The translations under genes and the position numbers were made by a program. The notes beneath the pieces are model-generated. The model ran no database searches. It was not told the origin of the DNA and saw nothing but the letters and a program-made list of their open reading frames with translations. Below are positions 44,301-57,400 of a DNA stretch of 64,000 nt, piece by piece. Source of the DNA: Hedera helix (Eukaryota; Streptophyta; Magnoliopsida; Apiales; Araliaceae); NCBI GenBank assembly GCA_947179155.2, contig OX359269.1:53339524-53403523 (forward strand), given 5' to 3'. Numbering within the stretch: the stretch's first letter is position 1; every line of letters begins with the position of its first letter.

Positions 44301-45808
44301 TTGTCTTCCCCAACAAATCAAAAAGCGGTATAAACAAGCAGAAATTGGTCTCCATGTCCAAGTGATGTATACGGTGGTATCTGGAGAGTTAGATTTAGAA
44401 AAGAAGATTTGCAAATTTTAATGAAAGCTTGATTTGAAACTTCGGAATTCAAATGCAAACATGCATGCATAAGCTGATAAACACGTACACAAATACAGAC
44501 TATATATATTCGCTAGCTATATCAAATTACATGACTATAAACCGAGATTTATTACACTAATAAGGTGTTCTAAGTACTCATTCTATCTTGTATTCTGAAG
44601 AAAAAGAACTTCCCTACCGTATATGTCATTGCCAATTATTAGCTTTTCCAAAACATGTAGTTACCTCAATTGCATGCTCTTGCTTCCCCTACATTTAGAC
44701 AACAAACTTGAAAAAGAGAATACTACCGGAGTTAGAGAAGAACTTACGTCGGAGTATACATGAGATACTTAAGAAGTGGAAACGTGTCAAAGAATTGATG
44801 AGGAATGATCTCAATATTGGTATGTCCCAAACATCTGAGAAAATCAAACACCAAAATATAACCGTACAACATGCTTATTGATCCATAGCCAATTAAACTA
44901 GTTCCAAGAGTTGGAACTCCAACTATTACACAGAGTATTAGATGTTCCAAGAATGTTGAATGCCCAGCTGCACCAAATAAAAATTTCAAACAATTAAGAT
45001 CAGCCGTTACACATGCATAAATCATAGTTCCCAAGTGTAGGGTTGTTTAATGCTTTTCACCTGTAAAGGGATGTGGCACTAAAGAGTCATGGTGTAGCCA
45101 ATGGTAATGCGGAAAAATATAGGGGGAATGTAAGAATCTATGTAGCCAATAATACAGTGGCTCGGAGAGCATTATGTGGAGGAGTATACAGCAGATGATT
45201 CCCCTCGTGTCCCAAATAGGAAGCTTATTATCTAGACAAGGAAAGCTCAGAAATGCTATGGAAGCGACAAGTGCTTGAAGAATAATGAAATTGTCCCTGT
45301 GAAAAAAAATAATTAACTACTACAATAGAACATAAACAAGAAATCCCATTTACAGTATAACTCAATCAAAAAATTAAGCAATATTACCAATGCCATTCGC
45401 TATCAATTTGCTTGAAATCTATTCCACTTTGAGATAGACGGCGATCACGATTAAGGAAAAGTATATTATCAAAAGAACTCCACAACTGATGAATAAGGCT
45501 TCTTAGCGCGCATAAGATTAAAATATGCATGCACCAACTATGCCTTTGACTCTCCTCCCAAAATCTTGAATAAATTAATTCCGCAACGAATGGGCCATAT
45601 AGCAAATACTGTTTAATACCCAAATAACTAAAAAAATATTATTAAATGTCTAAAAATGAAACACAGCTGCAGTCAATAGCATATATTATTGGCAGATTAA
45701 AAAGAGAATAAAATAAGAGTAGCAAATCAAGAATGAGGGTGGGGTTTTAGTTCATGCCTTGTAACTGCCCAAATTCTCCCATGGCCAGGCAAATAAAGGA
45801 GCACCCAT
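41400..45808 (-). CDS. CER3: CER3/WAX2-like very-long-chain aldehyde-forming wax protein, eleven exons
   Basis: Endoplasmic-reticulum membrane protein that acts with CER1 (and cytochrome b5) to turn very-long-chain acyl-CoAs into alkanes for cuticular wax. Exons: 45808-45758, 45608-45388, 45296-45061, 44967-44748, 44380-44249, 43796-43544, 43409-43302, 42926-42720, 42470-42360, 42238-42065, 41555-41400. Phases agree, giving 622 residues (family about 630). The fatty-acid-hydroxylase-like half has His motifs HRFLH (143-147), HYHWLHH (154-160) and YHRIHH (244-249). The C-terminal half includes NEALNGGGALF, VRVVHGNTLTAAVIL, FLAGATSKLGRAI, GTHFHQFVVP and HACHAGGVVHFLEGW, diagnostic for CER3 rather than CER1. 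Intron 1 uses AAG|GC as donor with a normal AG acceptor, since no GT fits. The junction of exons 5 and 6 has an alternative (44253 to 43800) in the same frame. Confidence 0.93.
43884..44043. mobile_element. Short inverted-repeat element in CER3 intron 5
   Basis: Ends TAGGTCTGTCAAT and, reverse-complemented, TAGAACTGTCAAT. The interior contains ATTGATCCAATGGATCAATA, itself a perfect palindrome. The ends resemble hAT MITE termini, but flanking bases do not show an 8-bp duplication. Confidence 0.4.
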
Positions 45809-46341
45809 TTTCCCAGGAAAACAAATTCTTTCATCTCTTAAGGTTTTCCACTTTTCAGTTCCACTATTATCTCTCTCCATCCTGTATATATATGTATGTT
45901 GCTTTTCTACTTAACCCTCCAAGAAATATTATAATACTTAAAATAACAAAGGCATAATATATATAGGGAGCTCCCACAGAGCAAACCCCAATGATTAGAA
46001 ATAACAAATGATTGAATAGGATCACAACATATAAAAAGTTGAATAAGGATAGCTAGGAAATAAAGACTAGAAATCACTCCATTTGTTTTCTTGCTTCTAT
46101 CTTGGGGTGGTTCGCTCTTCCAATACCTCAAGAGCTCCACTTATAAATAGATAAGAGCATTAAAATTTTAAAATAATTATAAATAAATAAAAAAAGTGAT
46201 TGGCCAGAAAAGGACAGCTTACAATCACCGCCAAGAAAGTACAGTAGTATTGAATTTCCACACATTTTATGTTCTAACAACATACTCCTCTAACAGCTGT
46301 GAGTGGTGCTACAGTACTTACACCCCCATCAATTAATGAGT

Positions 46342-46367
<26 letters not shown>
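46342..46367 (+). repeat. (GA)n microsatellite upstream of CER3
   Basis: About thirteen GA units, roughly 550 bp upstream of the CER3 start codon. GAGA tracts in plant promoters can bind BBR/BPC proteins; whether this one matters is unknown. Confidence 0.85.
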
Positions 46368-46372
<5 letters not shown>

Positions 46373-46775
46373 GTGTACATACGGAAAGATTGGGTTTATT
46401 ATTACATTAGACTTGAATTTTGTGATGAGTAAGGTGGTGGGTTCTGGTTGGGGTGGGGAATTGTTGGGGAAGATATGAACTCTTCTGTTTTATGGGTTTT
46501 GTCAAGGCTCTTTTTGAGTCTACAAAGACTAGTATTACTAAATTGCACGTTTTCTTCATCTATTTTGTGTGATTGCGATTGTCATTGTGAATCTGTTCTT
46601 CTTTATTTATTTATTTATTTTATTTACTTATGAGATGCTAAGTGCTAACCTAAAAGGAACAAGCACAGGACTGCAACATGTATAAACGTCTGAGATTTAA
46701 TTAGCTGCTTTCCCTACCTGACATCCTATTAAACTGGGGCACTCTTTGTCTTCCCTTCCTGTTAACTACCAAATA

Positions 46776-47058
46776 CTCCACTCCCTCCATCCCCTTTTTA
46801 TTTGTCTTTTTTGGAAAGAGATTTTTTTTTTATTCATTGTTTGTAGATTTTATAAAAATATATTAATAAATATTTAATTTCTCACATTATCTTTTATAAT
46901 TAAAGGCTAATTTGTTTCTCTCTCATATTTTCAATAAATTTTATAATATTAATATTAAAAATTTATACTCAATTTAATCAATCAGACAAAATATTAATTA
47001 TATTTTTTAATTTATGTGCATAACCTTAAAACGTTAATTAAAAAATGGACAGAGGGAG
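46776..47058. mobile_element. Stowaway-like MITE, copy 2
   Basis: Right end, reverse-complemented, CTCCCTCTGTCCATTTTTTA; left side CTCCCTCCATCCCCTTTTTA preceded by a short duplicated CTCCA. TA occurs at 46774-46775 and 47059-47060. The interior (ATAATTAAAGGCTAATTTGT, ACAAAATATTAATTA) matches the element at 12832-13108. Confidence 0.75.
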
Positions 47059-47089
47059 TACTTATTTTGAAAACAATATTCTATTTATT

Positions 47090-47205
47090 AAGCTACTGTA
47101 CTACCTAAACTATGTTCAAATTTTCAAATCTGTTGTTTAAGATTTTTAAGCTACTGTACTACCTGAACTATGTTCAAATTTTCAAATCTGTTGTTTAAGA
47201 TTTTT
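47090..47205 (+). repeat. 58-bp tandem repeat, two copies
   Basis: AAGCTACTGTACTACCTAAA starts at 47090 and recurs at 47148 (with one visible base change), then a third partial unit AAGCTACT at 47206. Period 58 bp. Confidence 0.9.
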
Positions 47206-48181
47206 AAGCTACTTATTTTAATGTTATGTACGACTCTTCTAAATAGGATACTAATGCATTAATTGTTATTGCTAACTGCTAAACCCCCAACGAAGTGTGG
47301 GAGTATTAATGAAAGTGATTACTGTACTAGATTGTTTTAGATGGAAGCCTTTAATGCCAAACGTTATAGGTCAAATTTAGGTCCACCTTAAACTTCTTCT
47401 ATGTTCAAAGGTTTTTTTCTCAATAATTTCATTTTCTTAAAATTAGGAATCGAAGGGACGGGTTTGAATCAAGACCTAGTGATTGTGGGACCGTTGTGTT
47501 GTTCGTTTGAGAGCCATTTGTTTCTTTGAGACGGGGCTGCGGTTCATTTTATTTTTATTTTTTCCTTTTAAGCAAATCTTAAATCTCATTTGTTTCTCTC
47601 TCATTCAAAGATTTTGCATGTATTAGTATTATTATTATATATTTTTTTTTTGTTTAATTGAAACACACTCACGTAGAGATCCATGGAGTTGGCTTGGGAG
47701 TGATTTCTTCTCTCAATAAAATAAGAAGTGATGTTAAATAGTATCTACAAGCAAAAGGTAGAGTCTGATATCTTACAAGTAAAGTATTCACAACATCCCA
47801 CATGTTGGCAGGAGAATTAAATATGGTCGTCTTGTTATTTTCTTATAAATTTTATTGTAAGATTGCTAACGTGTTCAATTAATCCTACTATTTTAGTTGG
47901 GAGGGGGATTAAATATGGCCAACCGTTCGGTAATTATCTAAATAAATTTGGGGTAACATTTATAATTAAAGTATCCTAGTTTGAGAAAATAAATAAATTA
48001 GATTTTGGTGAGATGGGCAGATTCAAATAGGAAGTAATGCTACGTTTGGATCGTCTAGCTTGCCTAACTAAGAGATTAAGATAAGGTTAGCGAGATGCTT
48101 ATCACATTTATGGCAAGCTTAATGAGCAACAGCATTATAAGTAACGTAACGAGACATTGCGTTTAAAATGTTAATCACTAT

Positions 48182-48184
<3 letters not shown>

Positions 48185-48229
<45 letters not shown>
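48185..48229 (+). repeat. (AT)n microsatellite
   Basis: About twenty-two AT units. It accounts for the Tyr-Ile repeat frame on the minus strand, which is not a gene. Confidence 0.9.
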
Positions 48230-48232
<3 letters not shown>

Positions 48233-48699
48233 AAATGATCTATAGTCAAAGACATAACAATTAGTAGCATTAGTGCATAATTGTTCTATGGTATATGATT
48301 CACAAAAAAAGTATTCATAATATTCCTCAAATATAAAAAAAAAAAATATTATTAAGAGATACACTTCATAATTATTATGTGGTACCTCTAAATTTTTTGA
48401 TTTTTTACATACTACAGAACATTTATGCAATATGTCAATCCGGAAAAAAAAAATAGGGAGTACCGAAGAACTGTTTTATAGTATCCCAATTTTATTTTAC
48501 TAGGGAGGAGAGCTGCGGAATGAAAGAGAGGAGCTGCAGAATGAACACTTAAACAATCCTCTTATTTGAGTTTGAAGGAAGTGCAAAGCATCAAGTTGCT
48601 TTTACTTGGAAAATGGTATGTAATTCTTAATTTTGATCTGGAAAAAAATTTGCTCAACCTAGTTTACTACTAGTGGATGAAGAGGGCCAGCTACAAAGG

Positions 48700-50251
48700 T
48701 GTTAGAATTGATGTCCTAGAGACTAATTATTTGATGTAATTGCTTAACATTTTTTATATTATATTTGATTGAATAAATGGATTATTTTATTATGATTTCA
48801 TTTACTGCGTTATATAAATGTTAACATAATAAAAGTCCTTAGAATAATAATACGAATTATATAGCTTCAAGTATGTGACTTGAACGTGAGATTATATAAT
48901 TACAATTAATACTATTGCTCTTAAATATCCCTAGTCGGGTATCATTGTTAATGGGACAACAATGATGCATTGAGACTAGTATATGGATTGACTGATGGTC
49001 AAATCTCATTGGTCATAAATATATAAGATATTTGAGTCAATGCATAGGTACATGTTAGAGAACAATGTACTGGACTGAATCACCATGAGAATTCTACGTG
49101 GAGCATTATGCAAAGTGTTATAAGAAATTCTCATAGTGACAATGATGTAATGATCCTCCGACCTGAGATCACTATATTATTACAGGAGAATTTATGTACT
49201 TTGATATCATCAAATGTCACATTTAATAGGGTGTACAATAAAGGTGATTATTAGGTACATCATGAATCGTGTGAGGAATATGAGTGATCTAGATGAAATT
49301 TAACCCTCCTATATATTGGGGTGATATTCATAAGTCTCTTAATTGAGTAGAACTATGAAATGCGCGCATGGCCATGCTCAAATAGTGATTTGTTTCATAT
49401 AGTCTACTCATTGATCAAGAAAACTCAGATTAAATTATGAATAGTATGACAATTTTCATGCCTCGAGTTTAATCTAGGATGTCAAGGTTAAAAGAATTAA
49501 GTTGCATTGAAACATTGGTCACGAAAAGGTTGCATCGAATCACCGATCTTATTATTATTTGAGTAACAGTGATGCATTACTAGATGTCGCTCACTATTTA
49601 TAATTTTATAATATGATTTTAAAATTATTGCCAACATAATAATAACCTATAAGGTCACACACTTAGAACGTATTTTAAAAAATGAATTAATTTAAATTTT
49701 AAGTATTTAAATATATATGTCAATATGATTGATAGTATTTAAAATTACGAATTTAAATTAATAGGATAATTTATATATATATATATTAATTAAGTTAGAC
49801 TTAATTAAGATATAATATATATAAATTCGGATTTTATTTTTCTAACTAAATTAGGTTTTGGTTAATTTCTATTAACTACTATATATATGATATATCAGTA
49901 GTCTTAATCACGTAAGGAACAAAAACTAAAACCCTAGCCACTTTCAGAAAGAGGCTAGAGAGAAAAATAAATCGAAAATCTTGATCTTGGTGGCTAGTAC
50001 CGCGGTTCTTTTTGCTGCAGATCGTGGGACGATTCGCGGAGCGTTCGTGTTGATACCGTAGAGACGCAGTCGTTGGATTGCGTTAAGGATTCGAAATTGC
50101 TTCAAAATTCATTAGCGTCTTCATTCAAGCTTACATAATCGGTAAAACAAATTCTGAACATCTGATTAATTTGTTTTCGCATGGATCCTGTTTTAGGGTT
50201 TCGAATTTTTTTTTAAAATTCCGCTCCTTTCACTGTGTCGAAATCCTAACA
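48700..50251. mobile_element. Solo LTR of a Copia-like retrotransposon
   Basis: A 1,552-bp sequence that starts TGTTAG and ends CTAACA (TG..CA with 6-bp inverted ends), flanked by the identical 5-bp repeat AAAGG at 48695-48699 and 50252-50256. No internal gag-pol follows and no partner LTR is present, so it is a solo LTR left by recombination between two LTRs. The 3' third is more GC-rich (GCAGATCGTGGGACGATTCG near 50018-50037), like the R/U5 part of plant Copia LTRs; superfamily is inferred. Confidence 0.88.
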
Positions 50252-51263
50252 AAAGGAAGAGTGAAGTTATGTCAGTTCCAGCTTTCCAAATTTGATTTTC
50301 AAGACTGATTTTGATTTTATTTTTTATGTTGTAATAGAGATTAGTATGTGATCCTTGAGGACAAGGATCAAATAGAGGAGGAGGTAATGTTGTGAAATGA
50401 ATATTAGATAGGTTCGACCGTGTTTTTTTTATAGCTTTATGGAGATCATTTATATGAATTTTCCGTCTTCTCTCTAAATTTCTTCCTTCTCTCTCCTTCA
50501 CCGTGTGTATAATCGGGCTTATTGTAGGGGCCATGCTTCCGATACTGGTTTTCAGCCATGACAATGAAGAGTATGGGAGGTGCAGTTCTAAAAATGGTTG
50601 AAGAGCTGCTCCACCAGTTTAACATGATACCTGGTCTTATGGAAGCTAGGAACACTAAAACCAGACTCTGCAACTTTTGTTCAAGCGGTACAAAAGAAAA
50701 AAAAATTGGGGTACGGCAGAACTTTTCTTTTTTTGGACGGCATAAGGCGTAATTGTTCCGCGGTATATAAAAAAAAAATTAAGGAGTATTATATGTAGTA
50801 CCCTTAATTTTTATTTTTTATCTTAAAAGTATTATAAATAATTTTTTATAAATTATATATTACATAAAAATTATATAATATTATTATTAATTATGATATA
50901 TTTATATTTAAATTATTAAATATTATAAAGAAAAAATAAAATAAAATTAATTTTAACTATAAATCATAGCTTATGTATATATATATATACATGTGTGTGC
51001 GTGTGTAAAACAGTAATTATAGTCGTCGTTGCCAGTTTGCGTACCACAGCCGACTTGACTGATGACAATTATCAAAAATATCATTAATAAAATTAATGAC
51101 GTAACAAAATTAATCTTGAAATATAAACAGCAATTATGATCACAATCATATTTACCTTTTATGTACCATATATATATCACTCTCAATAAATTTACAAGAT
51201 ATAGGTATTTAAAGTGCATTCTTGCAGACATTTTTAAATATCTCAAATAAAAAAAAAATATCC

Positions 51264-51481
51264 ACTAATAAATATTTTAATTTAATTTTTATGATTAAAT
51301 TAATAATTTTAAAAAAAAATTAAAATTTTAAGATATATGTCAAAAAACTATAAGTATAATAAATTATAAAGTATGTATTAATGTCAAATAATGTGATTTA
51401 AAATTTTTATATAAATATTTTGAATTATTTATATTAAAAATGATTAATTTGATTATTAAAATTAAATTAAAATATTTATTA
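51264..51481. repeat. AT-rich foldback (inverted repeat)
   Basis: The arm AATAAATATTTTAATTTAAT (from 51264) is mirrored by ATTAAATTAAAATATTTATT (to 51481), and pairing extends to about 40 bp per arm. Probably a degenerate MITE; just outside is GGGAGGAAGT, reminiscent of a Stowaway end. Confidence 0.65.
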
Positions 51482-53175
51482 TGGGAGGAAGTGAGTAGGA
51501 TATAGTATGATACTATAAATACTACAGTTTCAACCTTTTTCTTTCTTTTTTATTTTATGACTATCATGAGTATCATCGCGGTACAGACTTTATCTAAATT
51601 TTGAAACCTCATCGGCTGCCCCAACCATCAAAAGTCGAACCAATCTAACGAGGGTCATGTGCTCTCACTATAGCAAAAATTATTTATTTTTATGGGTCAC
51701 TACGTTAATGCATGATAAATTAAGTTTTTTTTTAAATTATAATAAATTATGTTTAGTTGAACCCCAAATAATTATTGCCTTTGCGAAATATTGGACCTAT
51801 AACTTATATTTTGAAAGATAATTATTTTTAATTTCAGTATTACTTGAGTTACTTCTTGTAGTTTAATTTTTTTTCTTTAAGAGCTAAAATGATTGTGATT
51901 AATAGAAATTATTGATTGGAGTCTTGCGACAACCATCTCGAAAGGATGTAATTTTGAAATTTTAAGTAATAATTATTATTATTTTACCAATTTCATTAAT
52001 AACAATTTTGTTATTTTAACCTTTTAGTAACAACTATAATCTCATTTCCATTCAAGTAGTTTTATAATAATAATAATAATAATAAAAATAATAATAACAA
52101 TAATTATTTTTATCACTTTTTAAAATCTTCGATGATATTAATCCGAGTCAATATTATGAATAACAATATTTGAGCTATTAAATTCAATTGTCTTTTTAAA
52201 GAATATATTGTCTGAGCATATAATTTTCATCTTGGTGGTGGTGAAGTTTGAGAGTTCGAATCCAATTGTCCATTTAAAGAACATATATATATTTTTGTTA
52301 TGTTAAGTTGAAATTTAACAATCTTAACTTTGTTAAGATGGAATCTCAAAATCTCATAGTCACCCTTGAAGAACATATTGTTTGAGCCTGTAATTCCCAT
52401 TTTGGTGGGGAGGTTGAGATTTTTTATGCCCGTATAGTATCCATTATATCTTGCATTTATTGTCAAACCCACAATTTGTATAAAACCTATGATGTGGACG
52501 AGTGCCTAACTGGTGAAATAAATAATCTGAACCGCCAAAATGATGCCCCTCAACATACTACTATTATTCTGAGGTAGAGTAGTTAGTAGGAACAAGAAAT
52601 TTAATGACTATGGTATTTCTCGATCATGGGAAGCAATCTTCACTGTGACAAGGATCTCCTCACAGCAACCTCCACTACGATAGAAGCCGACAATGAGTTT
52701 GTGCGGGATAGGCTGATGAAGGGGGTGATTAAGATGTGTGGATTATCATTTAATCCATAAACCTAAAAATTTCAGATATTTCATTTGATATAACAACTAA
52801 TTATGTGGAGATAGAACAGATATGCTCAAGGAAGCAAAACGGGGTGACTACTTTACAGAAAAGCAAAGCCACCAATGGGGATTATTTGAGCATTTAATGT
52901 TACTACTTAAATTTCTTTTAGGAAATTAAATAAAATTTAATCATTTGTTTTCCAAAGTAAAGTTTCATTATACGTATCAAATATTGAATCTATCTGTGAC
53001 CGCGCAAATAACGTAAAACAGGGAACTTCCCGTACCCGCCCGCCCTACCGACAACTGACGAAGTGGAGGAAAGAAACTGAAAACAAGTACTCCTAAAAGA
53101 AAAGGAAAAAGAATAAAATAAAATAACCCCTTGGTTTAAAAAATTTATTACTCACTTATTTTAAATATAAATTAT

Positions 53176-53457
53176 TATTTCTTTCGTCTCATATTAAAAG
53201 TTTTATTTTGACTTCTTTTTTTCTCTTATTTTTTTATCAAATTGACTATTTTTTAAAATCAATTTTTATACCATTATTGATAAAATTTAGGTTAAAAGAT
53301 TAATTATAATCATAAAAACTAAATACAATTTACTACCAACTCCAATTTTTATAATTTTAAAAACATATTTATATATGTTTAATTATTAATTATAAAAATA
53401 ATTAATTTGACAAAAAAATATAAAATTATGCTTTTAATTTGAGATGGAAAGAGTGAA
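53176..53457. mobile_element. Stowaway-like MITE, degenerate
   Basis: Left end CTTTCGTCTCATATTAAAAG; right end reverse-complemented CTTTCCATCTCAAATTAAAA. Interior AT-rich and related in style to 57695-57975. No clear TA pair. Confidence 0.5.
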
Positions 53458-54488
53458 AAAATAATGCTTTGAGAAATAAAGATGGATATTGAATAAAATT
53501 ATTAAAACAGATATAGATAGATTAATAATATACTTGATCAAACTTGATTATTAAATTTGACAAAAACTCTAAATTAAAACTTCTAATTATTTTCATAAAA
53601 AGTTATTATAAACAACTTTAAAATTATATTATCATACATTTTTTACTTTTTAAAACTGATTATAAATATATTTGACTGCCCTCAACCTATGCACGCTAAG
53701 CCTTGCATCATCTTTGCAGACTGGTATGCCAATTATTCCAAGTCCATTTTATTTAAAAAAATTCTACACTAGGTCAGAAAAGACGGCCATCCATTCCAAG
53801 TTTAGGAATAATAGTATCCCAATCAAAGAGCTGACTGACAAAGGGGAACAGGGAGTCGGTTCAACTAGCGACTCCTTCAGAAATCGGGAATCCGAAAGGA
53901 AGAATAAGACACAAGTAGTTCGTCGGATGAAACCGAGAACCCAAAAAAACAAAATTATTGATATAGCTAGCTATACGACTGGTACATAATAATCTCTAGA
54001 CGATATACTACATAACGAGTTCAAAGAAACCAGTGAAAATACTATGACGTACAGAGAAACAAGACAGAAGTATCAAACAGAGATTTTCACTGCATGAAAT
54101 TGAGCTTTAACATATTTGTTATACAGTTGAGCATATGCAATATACTATTGTAAATAAATATTAAATAACACAAGCAGGTTAAACAGATTAAATATAGATA
54201 ATATGAAGAGCATTTACAAGAGTAATTTCATTAAATATCTGCACGTATCTATGACTAAATTACTCATCACTGATGGAAATTAAAAGAAACCTACAGTTCA
54301 AGAGATCATGAAAAGCTAAAAAAATGAATCAGCTCTGTCATTGTAATTCTCTACTTGGTTCTTTTTTCTTCTTTTTTTATGGATCATTTTTATTGAGGTT
54401 CACGCTTTGTTGAATGCCGATTTCATGAAATCATACCTGAGAACAAAGATCTAAAAATCAAATCCCAACTCAAAATAGGAGTTTAAAA

Positions 54489-57400
54489 TTAAGAAGAATG
54501 TTCAATACTCCAATCTAATAAAATGCAAACCTGAGCATTTTCTGTTTTATATTTCTTGAGCTCTTCTTGGGCACAAATGAGCCTAGAGAAAAAGAAAAAA
54601 AAATCAAAACAAACAAAGGTTTCAAAGCTATTAGCATCCGAAAACAATTAACTAACAAGAGGATATTATTCATTATTACCTCCACCGTAAATCAGTTAGT
54701 TCATGAAGTAATTCCTTCTCCCTATCATGAGCTGCCTCTAGCTGTAAACCAAATAAAAATAATAAAATATTTCATGTTTACCTGTACTCTCTATGTATAA
54801 CGAAGAGAAGGGAAACAAAACAAATTCTCAAAGCGGTGCTAGATGAAGTTCCCTTTTTTCTTTGTTACATAGATGTCATTTCCTTCCATTATTTGATATG
54901 CTGCTGCTATAAGTTTGTAGTCAACAAATAGTACAACGAATAAATAGAACAAACAAATCTTCAGTTGGAAAAAATGCCAACATGAAACAAATAAATTTGT
55001 GTTCTCCTATATTGATGGGAAGTAGAGAGCACCCATCACAACCCTCCAATCAAGATACTGTATTCTGTGATTCCATCACATATTATTTGTTTTTTAGCCA
55101 GGACCCATATATAGGTTTTAGCAACTCTTCATCAAGCATACGAGCCTACCAGCAAATTTTGTATGCCTATATACCGAATACCAAAAATAAACCTATATGC
55201 TCTGTCTTGAGGTATAAGAAAGGTGAAAAAAGTATAAAAACTCGTAAAAGCATATTAACTTAAATTTTTTAACAAAGCATTACAAACCTTATTACGTAGT
55301 AGATAGAGTACAAATCATAAAAATAAAATTTTCAGGAACATTGCGATTTGTATAGACAGTAATATTAGGCAAGTAAAAAATTTGTACTTTACATACCAAA
55401 GATTTCTCCATCCCAGTTGTATCCAATCAAGATACTGTATTCTGTGATTCCATCACATATTATTTGTTTTTTAGCCAGGACCCATATATAGGTTTTAGCA
55501 ACTCTTCATCAAGCATACGAGCCTACCAGCAAATTTTGTATGCCTATATACCGAATACCAAAAATAAACCTATATGCTCTGTCTTGAGGTATAAGAAAGG
55601 TGAAAAAAGTATAAAAACTCGTAAAAGCATATTAACTTAAATTTTTTAACAAAGCATTACAAACCTTATTACGTAGTAGATAGAGTACAAATCATAAAAA
55701 TAAAATTTTCAGGAACATTGCGATTTGTATAGACAGTAATATTAGGCAAGTAAAAAATTTGTACTTTACATACCAAAGATTTCTCCATCCCAGTTGTATT
55801 CATCGAGATTCCTCCATCTATTGCAGGGATAGCTGAACGTATAAAAAACAAATATATATCTATAAAATAAAGGCAAATTCAAGAGGTATTAATTGTTTGC
55901 ACCTGTAGAGTTGTCATAAGAGAGTTGCTTCATTAAATTTAGGACACCCTCCTGCTCAGAGAATAACATAACAGTTCTCAAAAGATCAAAAGAGTAAGAG
56001 TGTGAAGAAGTCAAGCATATGTGGTTGATAGATACCCTTTGAAGAATATTTGTCTGCAAAACAGACTGCAACATGGGGAAAATTGAATGTCCCAAACGGT
56101 TTGATGGTGTAGCATCAGACGATGATTGTAAAGAAATGCCAGGGAGTTGGGGAAGCACCTACACAATAATAACCCCCATTATTTTATCATTATAACAAAT
56201 GATCATAATTCATATTTGAAACTTCAATTTTTGTTACCTAGACCCCCAATTGTTATATCATTATAATTAATGAATTAGTTTTCTCGGTAATTTACAGCAC
56301 TAGTGTATAACCGACCAGAATAATCCTACAGTTTTGAATTCCAAACTGTAATTATGTTGGATGGGCTACCACTGATAGGAGAAGAAATAAAATAAAAGAA
56401 AAATCATTTAAGTATGTGATAGAAAGAATTGAATATAAAATATCCATAAGCGACAATGGCCAACAAATCATTGCACAAAGATTCTCCCCTTTAGATTTGT
56501 AATGTATGTACATGTCAGAACCATTTGTCATGTCTTTGTGAGCCTACATATAGCTAGGAACTTATAACTTATCAAGTTAAAAAAATATGCTAAAATCTCT
56601 ACTGACAATGCATGTTTGTGCATAGCTCTCACCTTAGTTCTCTTTGTGATCGACATTTAAATGGTAATTCAGAAGAAAAATAAAATAAAATAAATGTCTT
56701 CACTATAATTATAAAATTCCAATTCAATTGAATTAGGATCTGAGCTTTCTTCTTTTTTTGTTATGAAAAAAAAAAATCAAAAACAATATAAATATAAAAC
56801 AATAGGATACTTGATCTACTAAAATATTGGCTCGAGTTGGTGACATTATACAAACCTGCATGCTGATACTTTTTTGTAATAAAGGAGATGGAGCAACCTA
56901 CAAAGAAGTCGTAAGTACTACATCCAATTTAACTACAAGTAGGATTACCTAAAACAATAAAATCAAAAAAACAAACTCACCCTTTCAATGTCAACATTCT
57001 CCGAAGTAACCTTAAAACGTCCTCTTTGTTGAACAACTGGTTTTATTTTATCATCTTGTTCGTCGCCATTTACTGTTTTCGAAAAATTAAAAATGAATAA
57101 AACGGCTCAAAATATTCATATAAACAATCAAAAAAATAAAATAAGCTAAATTAAAATTATAAGGCAATACATTAAATTAAAGATTTTATATTCAAATATA
57201 AAGTTCAAAATCCAAAGAAGCCAACAAATAAGATAGTTACTCGCCTAATGTTTTGGAATCTTTAGAAATAGTTGAACTAGACATATCATCAATTGTTGGT
57301 GGAATATGAACTCCATTCGAACTTGATGTACTCCGAAAATGAGTTTGCATCTTATCACTAAAAACATTATCAAAGAATTGTTTAAAAAAATTATAGCAAT

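Larger units (their letters stand above)
45809..48694. other. CER3 upstream region and intergenic DNA
   Basis: No gene supported. It includes the CER3 5' leader/promoter, a (GA)n tract at 46342-46367, a Stowaway MITE (46776-47058), a 58-bp tandem repeat (47090-47205) and an (AT)n tract (48185-48229). Reading frames at 45907-46140 (minus) and 48119-48430 (minus, Ile-Tyr runs from the AT repeat) are judged spurious. Confidence 0.55.
50257..54488. other. Intergenic region left of the kinase gene
   Basis: No gene supported. Frames at 50193-50752 on both strands show ordinary composition but no recognisable domain. The region holds a long AT-rich foldback (51264-51481), diverged direct repeats around 52200-52270 and 52363-52430 (ATATTGT.TGAGC..ATAATT.TCAT.TTGGTGG type), a Stowaway-like element (53176-53457), and next to 54489 the probable kinase 3' UTR. 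Confidence 0.5.

Noticed and set aside
45907..46140. Minus-strand frame upstream of CER3 with hydrophobic stretches
   Set aside because: It does not match the CER3 N-terminus, which is found at 45808; no splice phase joins them.
48119..48430. 103-codon minus-strand frame
   Set aside because: Contains an Ile-Tyr repeat from the AT microsatellite.
50193..50752. Overlapping frames on both strands next to the solo LTR
   Set aside because: Ordinary composition but no recognisable domain, and one frame runs into LTR sequence.
53672..53989. 105-codon plus-strand frame
   Set aside because: No motif; lies in the probable 3' flank of the kinase gene with an equally long antisense frame.
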